Below are positions 1 to 6,539 of a DNA stretch of 64,000 nt, one piece after another (position 1 is the first letter of the stretch; every line of letters begins with the position of its first letter). The notes below the pieces were generated by a model. That model saw nothing but the letters and a program-made list of their open reading frames with translations, was not told the DNA's origin and searched no databases. The translations under genes and the position numbers were made by a program. The stretch is from Nocardia brevicatena NBRC 12119 (GTDB lineage Bacteria; Actinomycetota; Actinomycetes; Mycobacteriales; Mycobacteriaceae), in the NCBI RefSeq assembly GCF_000308495.1, contig NZ_BAFU01000070.1:186001-250000 (forward strand), given 5' to 3'.

Positions 1-126
1 CTCCGCGGTCGCGGTGGCCAGGGTGCTGATGAAGTGCTCCAGGTGTTCACCCGGGGAATAAGTGACCGTGATCACGGCCAGGCTGGGACGGGTACCGGTT
101 GCGCCCATGGGGTCGGTGGAGCTCAC
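1..126 (-). CDS. wbbL: Rhamnosyltransferase (WbbL-like), N-terminus only
   Basis: Partial gene running off the left edge. The visible 36-42 residues include LAVITVTYSPGEHLEHF, the first beta strand and nucleotide-binding loop of a GT-A (family 2) glycosyltransferase. In mycobacteria the gene directly after rmlD is wbbL, which transfers rhamnose from dTDP-rhamnose to GlcNAc-PP-decaprenol to form the linker between peptidoglycan and arabinogalactan. The gene lies 59 bases downstream of rmlD on the same strand, so one operon is likely. The start is either GTG at 126 or ATG at 108. The assignment rests on the short N-terminal motif plus synteny; another family 2 transferase cannot be excluded from this fragment. 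Confidence 0.7.
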   Translation of the reverse strand, partial: MSSTDPMGATGTRPSLAVITVTYSPGEHLEHFISTLATATAE

Positions 127-185
127 AGGCGACCACCATAGTGGACGCCGCCGAATGTCTCGTACGCCGATGGGCGTTGCTTCGG

Positions 186-1058
186 CTACGCTCCGGCCGG
201 ACGTGCCAGCGCCGCCTCGACCGCGCAGCGCCAGGGGCGCAGCGGAGACAGCCCGGCCTGCCGCCACGACCGGGTGGACAGCACCGAATAGGCGGGACGC
301 GGTGCGGGGCGGGGGAACTCCGCGGAGGTACACGGTCGTACCCGTTCCGGATCGGCGCCGATTCCCGCGAAGACCGCCCGAGCCAGTTCGAACCAGCTCG
401 CCTGTCCGCTGTTGGTGGCGTGCAGCAGCCGCGGCGCGTCCGGTCGGGTGGCCAGTTCCAGCAGACCGGCCGCGAGATCGGCGGCATAGGTGGGGGAACC
501 GATCTGGTCGTCGACCACGGTCACCGTCTCGCGTTCCCGTTCCAGGCGCAGCATGGTCGCCACGAAATCGGTGCCGACACCGCTGTACACCCAGGCGGTG
601 CGGACGATTACCGCGTCGGGACACAGCTCGCGGACAGCCTGTTCCCCGGCGAGTTTGGAGCGGCCGTAGACGGTGGCCGGGTCGGTCGGGTCGGTCGTCT
701 CGTAGGGGGTTTCGCCGGTGCCCGGGAACACGTAGTCGGTGGACAGGTGGATCAGCCGGGCGTTTACCGCGGCGCAGGCGGCCGCAAGTCGCGCCGGTCC
801 GGTCTCATTGCCGGTAAAGGCCGCCGCCGGTTCGGATTCGGCGCGATCGACGGCGGTATAGGCGGCGCAGTTGAGCACCACGTCACCCGGGCGCAGCACC
901 GCCGCGACGGCCGCGGCATCGGTGATATCGAGCTCCCGGCGAGTGTAGGCGCGCGCGCTCGGCGCCAGACCCGACAGTTCGCGGCCGACCTGCCCGCCCG
1001 CCCCGACCACGACGAGGCGATTACCGAGATCGGATCCGGGTACTACGGCGGCACACAC
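186..1058 (-). CDS. rmlD: dTDP-4-dehydrorhamnose reductase
   Basis: Last step of dTDP-L-rhamnose synthesis: NAD(P)H-dependent reduction of dTDP-4-keto-L-rhamnose, which supplies the cell-wall linker. The 290-aa protein has the extended-SDR nucleotide motif GAGGQVG at about residues 19-25, a DYVFPG segment near 108-113, and the catalytic Tyr131-xxx-Lys135 in YGRSK. Length matches the family. No ATG lies near the Rossmann strand; GTG at 1058 is the best start and has no clear Shine-Dalgarno sequence. It is divergent from the LCP gene (147-bp shared promoter region) and precedes the wbbL-like gene. This order matches M. tuberculosis Rv3266c/Rv3265c, from memory. Confidence 0.9.
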   Translation of the reverse strand: MCAAVVPGSDLGNRLVVVGAGGQVGRELSGLAPSARAYTRRELDITDAAAVAAVLRPGDVVLNCAAYTAVDRAESEPAAAFTGNETGPARLAAACAAVNARLIHLSTDYVFPGTGETPYETTDPTDPATVYGRSKLAGEQAVRELCPDAVIVRTAWVYSGVGTDFVATMLRLERERETVTVVDDQIGSPTYAADLAAGLLELATRPDAPRLLHATNSGQASWFELARAVFAGIGADPERVRPCTSAEFPRPAPRPAYSVLSTRSWRQAGLSPLRPWRCAVEAALARPAGA

Positions 1059-1205
1059 GCCGGTCAGTGTGGCACGCCGTAAAACCGGAGGTTCGGCGTG
1101 TCCGAGGTTGCCGTTGGTTAGCCTTCGTGGCGAAGCGGATGCGGGACAGGAATGGCCGACTGGTGACCGGATCGGCGCGATCCGGATGCGGGAGAGGATA
1201 TTCGG

Positions 1206-2669
1206 GTGGCGCAGCGTGGGGAGCGGACACCGTGGGGGCCGTTGCGAGTCGTCGTCGCGTCGCTGGCCTTGATCGTGCTCGTGGGCACGGGTTTCGCCTG
1301 GCGGGGTATCGACAGCCTGGTGGCGGATATCGAACGAATCCCCGGTCTGGGCCTCGGCGGCACACGCGACGGCGCGGTGGACATACTGCTGGTGGGCGTC
1401 GATTCCCGCACCGACGCGCACGGCAATCCGCTCACCGCGACCGAACGGGATCTACTGCACGCCGGGGACGAGATCGGCACCAATACCGACACCATCGTGC
1501 TGATGCGGATTCCCAACGACGGCCGCTCGGCCACCGCAATCTCGATTCCGCGCGACGCCTACGTGGATATCCCCGGACTGGGCAAGGGGAAGGTCAACTC
1601 GGCCTACGGCACCACCAAGCAGAACACCTACCGGCAGCTGATCGAGCAGGGCGCCTCGGATCAGGAAGCGGAGGAACAGTCCACCCAGCGCGGCCGGCAG
1701 GCGCTGGTCAAGACCATCGCGGGGTTGACCGGTATCACCGTCGACCACTACGCCGAGGTCAGTCTGCTCGGGTTCGTACTGCTCACCGACGCGGTGGGCG
1801 GAGTGGATGTGTGCCTGCGGCATCCGGTCGACGAACCGCTGTCCGGCGCGGTTTTCCCGGCCGGCCGGCAGCGGCTGGACGGGCCGCGGGCGCTGAGTTT
1901 CGTCCGGCAACGGCACAACCTGGAACGCGGCGACCTGGACCGTATCGTGCGCCAGCAGGTGTTCATGGCCCAATTGGTGCAGCAGGTGCTCAGCGCCCGC
2001 ACCCTGAGCGACCCGGGCAAACTGCAGGAGCTCAGCGACGCCGTCGGCCGCACCGTGGTCCTCGACGAGGACTGGGATGTGCTGTCCTTCCTCCAGCAGC
2101 TGCAGGATCTCAGTGCCGGACAGGTGACCTTCGAAACCATCCCGGTCGCCGACCTCAACGGGATGAGCCCGAACGGGGAATCGGTGGTGCGGGTGGATCC
2201 CGACAAGGTCCGGTCGTATGTCGCCTCGTTGGTGGGCGAGGAGCCGACGGGCGAACCGAAGGCCACGTCCACGGTCGCCCCGCGGACGGTGACCGTGGAC
2301 GTATACAACGCCGGCGGTATCACCGGACTGGCCGGTGAGGTCTCGCAGACCCTGATCGCACGGGGTTACCGGACCGGGGATGTGGGTAACTACACCGGCG
2401 GGACCGTCGGCGGCAGCCGAGTACTGGCGTCTTCCGACGAGGATCCGAAGGCCGAATCGGTCGCCGAGGCGCTGGGCGGTCTGCCGGTACTCGCCGATCC
2501 GTCGATTCCGGCCGGCACGGTGAGCGTGGTGCTCGCGGACGACTATTCTGGTCCCGGATCGGAGGCGCAGACCCTGTTCGACTTCGACAATCCGACGACC
2601 TCGGCCACACCGGTTCCCCCCGCCCCGCCGATCGACGCCGGCCGGGAGGGACCGAAATGCGTGAACTAG
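1206..2669 (+). CDS. LCP (LytR-CpsA-Psr) family glycopolymer ligase
   Basis: 487-aa membrane-anchored phosphotransferase of the family that attaches arabinogalactan to peptidoglycan. A single N-terminal membrane segment (about residues 14-33) is followed by the LCP domain (about 55-215) with the motifs DILLVGVDSR, ISIPRDAYVDIPG and FVRQRHN, whose Asp and Arg residues bind the polyprenyl pyrophosphate. A C-terminal LytR_C domain (about 357-440) begins VDVYNAGG. The GTG start at 1206 is preceded by GGAGAGGA at good spacing. Its position beside rmlD/wbbL and before a TIGR03089 gene matches M. tuberculosis lcp1 (Rv3267), which supports a role in arabinogalactan ligation. Confidence 0.9.
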   Translation: MAQRGERTPWGPLRVVVASLALIVLVGTGFAWRGIDSLVADIERIPGLGLGGTRDGAVDILLVGVDSRTDAHGNPLTATERDLLHAGDEIGTNTDTIVLMRIPNDGRSATAISIPRDAYVDIPGLGKGKVNSAYGTTKQNTYRQLIEQGASDQEAEEQSTQRGRQALVKTIAGLTGITVDHYAEVSLLGFVLLTDAVGGVDVCLRHPVDEPLSGAVFPAGRQRLDGPRALSFVRQRHNLERGDLDRIVRQQVFMAQLVQQVLSARTLSDPGKLQELSDAVGRTVVLDEDWDVLSFLQQLQDLSAGQVTFETIPVADLNGMSPNGESVVRVDPDKVRSYVASLVGEEPTGEPKATSTVAPRTVTVDVYNAGGITGLAGEVSQTLIARGYRTGDVGNYTGGTVGGSRVLASSDEDPKAESVAEALGGLPVLADPSIPAGTVSVVLADDYSGPGSEAQTLFDFDNPTTSATPVPPAPPIDAGREGPKCVN

Positions 2670-2773
2670 GCGAACCCCGCCCGCGCTCCGGCCGGACGCG
2701 AACTATGGACGGATCTGCCTCCCGCTGTGCATATTGGGCCGGACAACCATGGACTCACCGAACCCGAGAGACG

Positions 2774-3496
2774 ATGCGTGACTTCGACCAGGCACTGACC
2801 CTCACCGAGGCCGTGCTCGACCCGATCCTGACCCGCGACCCGGCCGGCCCGCGTATCACCTGGTACGACGACGCCACGGGTGCGCGGGTCGAACTGTCCG
2901 GGCTGACCCTGGCCAATTGGGCGGCCAAGACCGCCAACCTGATTCGCGACGAATTCGGGCTGACTCCCGGCGCCCGCGTCGCGGTTCTGCTCCCCGCGCA
3001 CTGGCAGACAGCGGCGGTGCTGCTCGGTTGCTGGTGGGCGGGCACGGAGGTGGTGCTGCACCCCGATCCGCACGCCGATCTGGCCCTGGTCTCGGCGGAC
3101 CGGTTGGACGAGACCGCCGACGCCGGCGAGGTGGCGGCGCTGTCGCTGGACGCGCTCGGCGCCCCGGTGCCCGATCTGCCGGTGGGGGTCACGGATTTCG
3201 CGACCGCGGTCCGCGTCCACGGCGACCAGTTCCTACCCGGCGGCACCGGGGCGGTATTGGACGGGATGTCGGTACCGGAGGTTCTGGCGGCCGCCCGCGC
3301 CTCGGGTCTGGCCCAGGGGTTCGGTGAAGGGGACCGGGTGCTGTCCAGTACCCCGTGGGAGACCCCGACCGAGCTGATCGACGGCTATATCGCGGTACTG
3401 GCGGCGGGCGCTTCCCTGGTGCAGGTGGTCAACCCCGATCCCGCGCGGCAGAAACGCCGGGTGGAGACCGAACGGGTTACCGCGCAGCGCGTCTGA
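2774..3496 (+). CDS. TIGR03089 family protein (Rv3268-like)
   Basis: 240-aa cytoplasmic protein of unknown function. It resembles the N-terminal nucleotide-binding part of AMP-forming ligases (TWYDD near residue 35, LTLANWAAKTANL near 50-62, PAHWQTAAVLLGCWWAG near 85-101) but lacks the P-loop and the catalytic C-terminal subdomain. This truncated ligase-like form is typical of the TIGR03089 family. ATG at 2774 is chosen because the similarity begins at MRDFDQAL. It lies about 100 bases after the LCP gene on the same strand, as Rv3268 follows Rv3267, so a cell-wall-linked role is plausible but unproven. Confidence 0.8.
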   Translation: MRDFDQALTLTEAVLDPILTRDPAGPRITWYDDATGARVELSGLTLANWAAKTANLIRDEFGLTPGARVAVLLPAHWQTAAVLLGCWWAGTEVVLHPDPHADLALVSADRLDETADAGEVAALSLDALGAPVPDLPVGVTDFATAVRVHGDQFLPGGTGAVLDGMSVPEVLAAARASGLAQGFGEGDRVLSSTPWETPTELIDGYIAVLAAGASLVQVVNPDPARQKRRVETERVTAQRV

Positions 3497-3516
3497 GCCG
3501 CGCCGGCGCGGACCGA

Positions 3517-5085
3517 TCAGGCGAACCCGACGACCTGGTCTCCCCAGGCGGAGCGCAGATTCGCGTCGGGATCCCGGAGGACCCGGTCGATGGTGTCGAT
3601 CAGCAGTGTCTCCCGGCTCTCCGGATGGTACGGCGGCCAGTGTTTGGATCCGTCCAGCGCGGCGGGCACACCGTGGGCGGCGAAGGCGAGCCACCGGCGC
3701 ATCATCCGGCCGGAGACCTCCATGGCCTGTTTGCGACCGCCGAGCCAGAAGGTCGGATCGTGGTTGAAGGTGCCGAAATTGCCGAAGACATAGGGCAGTT
3801 CGGTGGCATGTCCGGCGCCCACCCGCGCCGCGCGCAGCATTGGCGTCGCGTGGTCGAACCGGTACATCCAGGTGCGGGTGTGCCGGGCGTGGGCGTCGGC
3901 CACCCAGCGCGCGGGCATCCGGAACGCCGCGTCCGTGGACATGGCCAGCGCGCCGCGAGGTTTGCCCAGGTCCGGATAGGCCGAGGTGATTTCGGCGATC
4001 CGTTCCGGCGAGAGCCCGGGGTGGCTCTCCTGGACCGCGGTGAGCATGGCGTTCACCGCTTCCGGGGTCACCGGCATGATCGGCGAGCGGAACAACCGGA
4101 ACAGCGAGGCCTCGTCCCGGTTGGTCCCGATGATCAGCGGCACCCGATGCGACCGGCCCTGCTGGAAGCGGTCGGTGGGATAGCCGGGCAGCAGGTCCCC
4201 GTCCACCACCGGCGCGGCGGCCAGGGTGCCCGGCGAGGTGACCGGCACCTCGTCGATCAGGACGGCGGCCGCTCGGACGATCCGCTCGATCGGGAGCTCC
4301 GGCAATTCGTGGGCGCGCCCGGGCGGCAGCTCCATCAGTTCCATGAACCGCTCGGCCACCCGCGCGGCGCGCTCCGGCCCGTACACGGTGGTCGCCGGCG
4401 GGCTCTGCGCGATGGCGCGGTGGAACAGCCCCGCGGCCCGCGGGGCGGTGAGCAGCGCGGTGACACAGCCGGCGCCGGAGGATTCACCGAACAACGTCAC
4501 ATTGCCCGGGTCGCCGCCGAACGACGCGATGTTGTCGCGCACCCATTCCAGGGCGGCCAACTGGTCGTGCAGGCCGAGGTTGGGGACGAAGTCCGGCGAG
4601 AGCGAGGACAGGTCCAGGAAGCCGAGCGCGCCGACCCGATAATTCACCGTGACGACCACGACATCGCCGGTTTGGGCCAGGACGCGGCCGTCGTAGACCC
4701 CTTGGGCGGCGGTCCCGAGGCAGTAGGCGCCACCGTGCAACCACACCATGACCGGACGCGGCTCGTCCGCGGTCCCGGCCGGGGCCCACACATTGAGCCA
4801 CAGACAGTCCTCGCCCATACTCAGCGACCGGTCGATGGGGACCGTATTGTCCATGTTCTGCGGTGCGATCTGCCCGACGGTAAGGCAGTCGCGCACACCG
4901 TCCCAGGGTTCCGGGGGCCGGGGACGCCGGAAACGGTACCGACCGGCGGGGGCGGCGGCGTAGGGGATACCGCGCCAGACGAGCACCGACCCGTCCCGGG
5001 CGCCGCGCACCCGGCCGTATTCGGTCCATGCCACCGGTTCGAACTCCCCGAGGCCGGAAGCCGCCTCGAAGACCTGCGTACTCAT
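3517..5085 (-). CDS. Type B carboxylesterase / lipase
   Basis: 522-aa alpha/beta-hydrolase of the carboxylesterase type B (para-nitrobenzyl esterase, mycobacterial LipT-like) family, hydrolysing short-chain esters. Seen: the family signature VWRGIPYA near residues 36-42, EDCLWLNVW at 92-100, the oxyanion HGGA at 117-120 and the nucleophile elbow GESSG at 200-204 with Ser202. Length is normal. AGGAGG sits 5-6 bases before the ATG at 5085. No signal peptide is visible, so it is probably cytoplasmic. It converges with the TIGR03089 gene, leaving 20 bases between stops. The natural substrate cannot be read from sequence. Confidence 0.88.
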   Translation of the reverse strand: MSTQVFEAASGLGEFEPVAWTEYGRVRGARDGSVLVWRGIPYAAAPAGRYRFRRPRPPEPWDGVRDCLTVGQIAPQNMDNTVPIDRSLSMGEDCLWLNVWAPAGTADEPRPVMVWLHGGAYCLGTAAQGVYDGRVLAQTGDVVVVTVNYRVGALGFLDLSSLSPDFVPNLGLHDQLAALEWVRDNIASFGGDPGNVTLFGESSGAGCVTALLTAPRAAGLFHRAIAQSPPATTVYGPERAARVAERFMELMELPPGRAHELPELPIERIVRAAAVLIDEVPVTSPGTLAAAPVVDGDLLPGYPTDRFQQGRSHRVPLIIGTNRDEASLFRLFRSPIMPVTPEAVNAMLTAVQESHPGLSPERIAEITSAYPDLGKPRGALAMSTDAAFRMPARWVADAHARHTRTWMYRFDHATPMLRAARVGAGHATELPYVFGNFGTFNHDPTFWLGGRKQAMEVSGRMMRRWLAFAAHGVPAALDGSKHWPPYHPESRETLLIDTIDRVLRDPDANLRSAWGDQVVGFA

Positions 5086-5162
5086 CTCGAACCTCCTCGT
5101 CCTCTTGCCTTCGAGGGTACGACGAGCCCGGCGGCCGGCCCGACAGCTCTAGAATCACGGTC

Positions 5163-5387
5163 ATGCCGAGTTACAGTTTTCGGTGCCGCAGCTGCGGCGA
5201 TACGTTCGAGGTGAATCGTCCGATGGCGCAGTCGTCCGATCCCGCGATGTGCCCCGCCGGCCACGACGACACGGTCAAACTGCTCACCACCTTCGCCACC
5301 GTGGGCCGGGCGACCGGCCCGGGCCCGGCTCCGGTGTCGCCGCCCACCGGCGGCGGTGGGTGTTGCGGCGGGGGGTGTTGCGCCTGA
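5163..5387 (+). CDS. FmdB-type zinc-ribbon protein
   Basis: 74-aa protein of the FmdB/CxxC_CXXC_SSSS regulatory family. The N-terminus MPSYSFRCRSCGDTFEV holds the first zinc knuckle (CRSC). The second is modified to CPAGH, so the site may be C2-CH rather than C4. The C-terminus is Gly/Cys rich (GGGGCCGGGCCA), which is common in this family and may bind metal. It is divergent from the esterase with a 77-base gap. Function is unknown beyond likely zinc binding; the family name derives from a formamidase-cluster regulator and should not be read as a pathway assignment. Confidence 0.8.
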   Translation: MPSYSFRCRSCGDTFEVNRPMAQSSDPAMCPAGHDDTVKLLTTFATVGRATGPGPAPVSPPTGGGGCCGGGCCA

Positions 5388-5408
5388 CCGGCACGGCACC
5401 CGCGGGAA

Positions 5409-5720
5409 CTATTCCGCGACGGTTTCGCGGTGGGGGCCGGGGCCGGCGTGGGCTCGGTCGATATGGCCGAGGTCACGCTCCGGCGCCACCCGGTCGCGGA
5501 CCCGCTGCTTGAGGACGGCGATGTCCGGGAAGCCGCCATCGGCCTTGCGCTCCCACACCTGGCCGCCGTCCACGGTTATGCGGAAGACGCCACCCGAGCC
5601 CGGTACCAGTGCGACCTCGTCGAGTTCGGCGGCGAAGGTCCCCAGTAGTTCCTGCGCCATCCAGCTCGCCCGCGGCAACCAGCGACACTGCGTGCAGTAT
5701 TCGATCGCGACACGAGGCAT
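5409..5720 (-). CDS. SelT/SelW/SelH (Rdx) family thioredoxin-fold protein
   Basis: 103-aa redox protein. It opens with a beta strand and the CxxC redox pair in YCTQCRW (residues about 8-14), the cysteine version of the selenoprotein W active site. It then has VALVPGSGGVFRI and WERKADGGFPDI, both hallmarks of bacterial Rdx proteins. The C-terminal HxxR/HRET stretch is poorly conserved. It probably handles thiol redox chemistry in the cytoplasm; the substrate is unknown. It lies 9 bases downstream of the YchJ-type gene on the same strand, so the two are likely co-transcribed. Confidence 0.85.
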   Translation of the reverse strand: MPRVAIEYCTQCRWLPRASWMAQELLGTFAAELDEVALVPGSGGVFRITVDGGQVWERKADGGFPDIAVLKQRVRDRVAPERDLGHIDRAHAGPGPHRETVAE

Positions 5721-5729
5721 GAACCGACC

Positions 5730-6146
5730 CTACCGCCCGAAAGCAGGCCCGGGCGTCCCGGTGTCGACCACCCCGTCCAGGTAGCGCCACGCGCCGTTCA
5801 CCCGGACGAACCGGCCGGTCTCGTGCAGGGCGTCCCGTCCGCCGGCGTCCCGATAGTGGGCGACGAACTCGACGGTCCCGCTGTCGTCGAACGGACCACC
5901 GCGCTCGGTGCGCAGGATTTCCAGGAAGAGCCAACGGCGGCCGGGATCGAGACATAGCTCGGCGGGGCGGGTCCGCGGATGCCACGAGCTCAGCAGATAC
6001 TCGGCGTCACCGACGGCAAAGGCGGTGTATCGCGAGCGCATCAGGGCCTCGGCGTTGGGCGCGGCGTGGTGACCGGTCAGGATCGGCGCGCAGCAGGCGC
6101 CGAAAGTATCGCCCCGACGGCACGGACACGGGTTGGATTCGTCCAT
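5730..6146 (-). CDS. YchJ / UPF0225 family protein with SEC-C zinc motif
   Basis: 138-aa protein. The N-terminus NPCPCRRGDTFGACC is a SEC-C type metal-binding motif. It is followed by the YchJ core: LMRSRYTAFAVGD, YLLSSWHP and a conserved TVEFVAHYR strand, then W-R-Y-L-D-G near the end. Members are NTF2-like folds of unknown function. ATG at 6146 matches the family's usual N-terminus; longer in-frame upstream sequence on this strand is not conserved-looking and is ignored. Co-oriented with the SelW-like gene. Confidence 0.87.
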   Translation of the reverse strand: MDESNPCPCRRGDTFGACCAPILTGHHAAPNAEALMRSRYTAFAVGDAEYLLSSWHPRTRPAELCLDPGRRWLFLEILRTERGGPFDDSGTVEFVAHYRDAGGRDALHETGRFVRVNGAWRYLDGVVDTGTPGPAFGR

Positions 6147-6535
6147 CCCTCGATTCTGCGCAGGACCCGGGTTCCGGCACCTCGCGGGGACCCGCACCGC
6201 GCGGAAGGTGGGCGCGAACCTGTCCGCGGGGATGGAATCCTGGTCATCGAGGCCTGGCCTGAGCGCCGATGTCCACCCCTCGCCATCCCCGTGGACAGTT
6301 CGGCGGTACGTCACCCGAACGGGCGGCTCGGCCAGGCCGAACATCACAGAATGCCGGAGAAATCTCCCCCACGCAAGATTTCCGCGCGCGCCGGCGACCT
6401 CGGATACCACACGGAGGCAAGGTCTTCCGACCCTCGGGAGCACATCGGGGCCAACGTGTGTCGGTGGGCTCGGGTAGAAACTCTTCGACCGACGAACGGG
6501 GGAAATACGATGCGCAACTCGACCGAGGCCGCCGC
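6147..6535. other. Divergent intergenic region upstream of the SWIM/MoxR/vWA operon
   Basis: 389 bases between ychJ-like (minus) and the SWIM operon (plus). It should hold the operon promoter. I see no convincing -10/-35 pair. The last 30 bases hold a possible leader peptide (separate entry). An in-frame ATG at 6269 could extend the SWIM protein by 89 residues, but that stretch is Arg/Pro/Gly-rich with no family character. Confidence 0.5.
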
Positions 6536-6539
6536 ATGA
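6510..6539 (+). other. Nine-codon leader ORF overlapping the SWIM gene start
   Basis: ATG at 6510 encodes MRNSTEAAA and stops at TGA 6537-6539, which overlaps the ATG (6536) of the SWIM gene as ATGA. GGGGGA at 6498-6503 is well spaced for this ATG, better than the weak GAGG before 6536. Ribosomes could therefore load here and re-initiate on the SWIM gene. Too short to judge by codon use; chance is possible. Confidence 0.35.

Noticed and set aside
6269-6535. 89-residue N-terminal extension of the SWIM protein
   Set aside because: Arg/Pro/Gly-rich with no family similarity; the MTERW start at 6536 fits the family.
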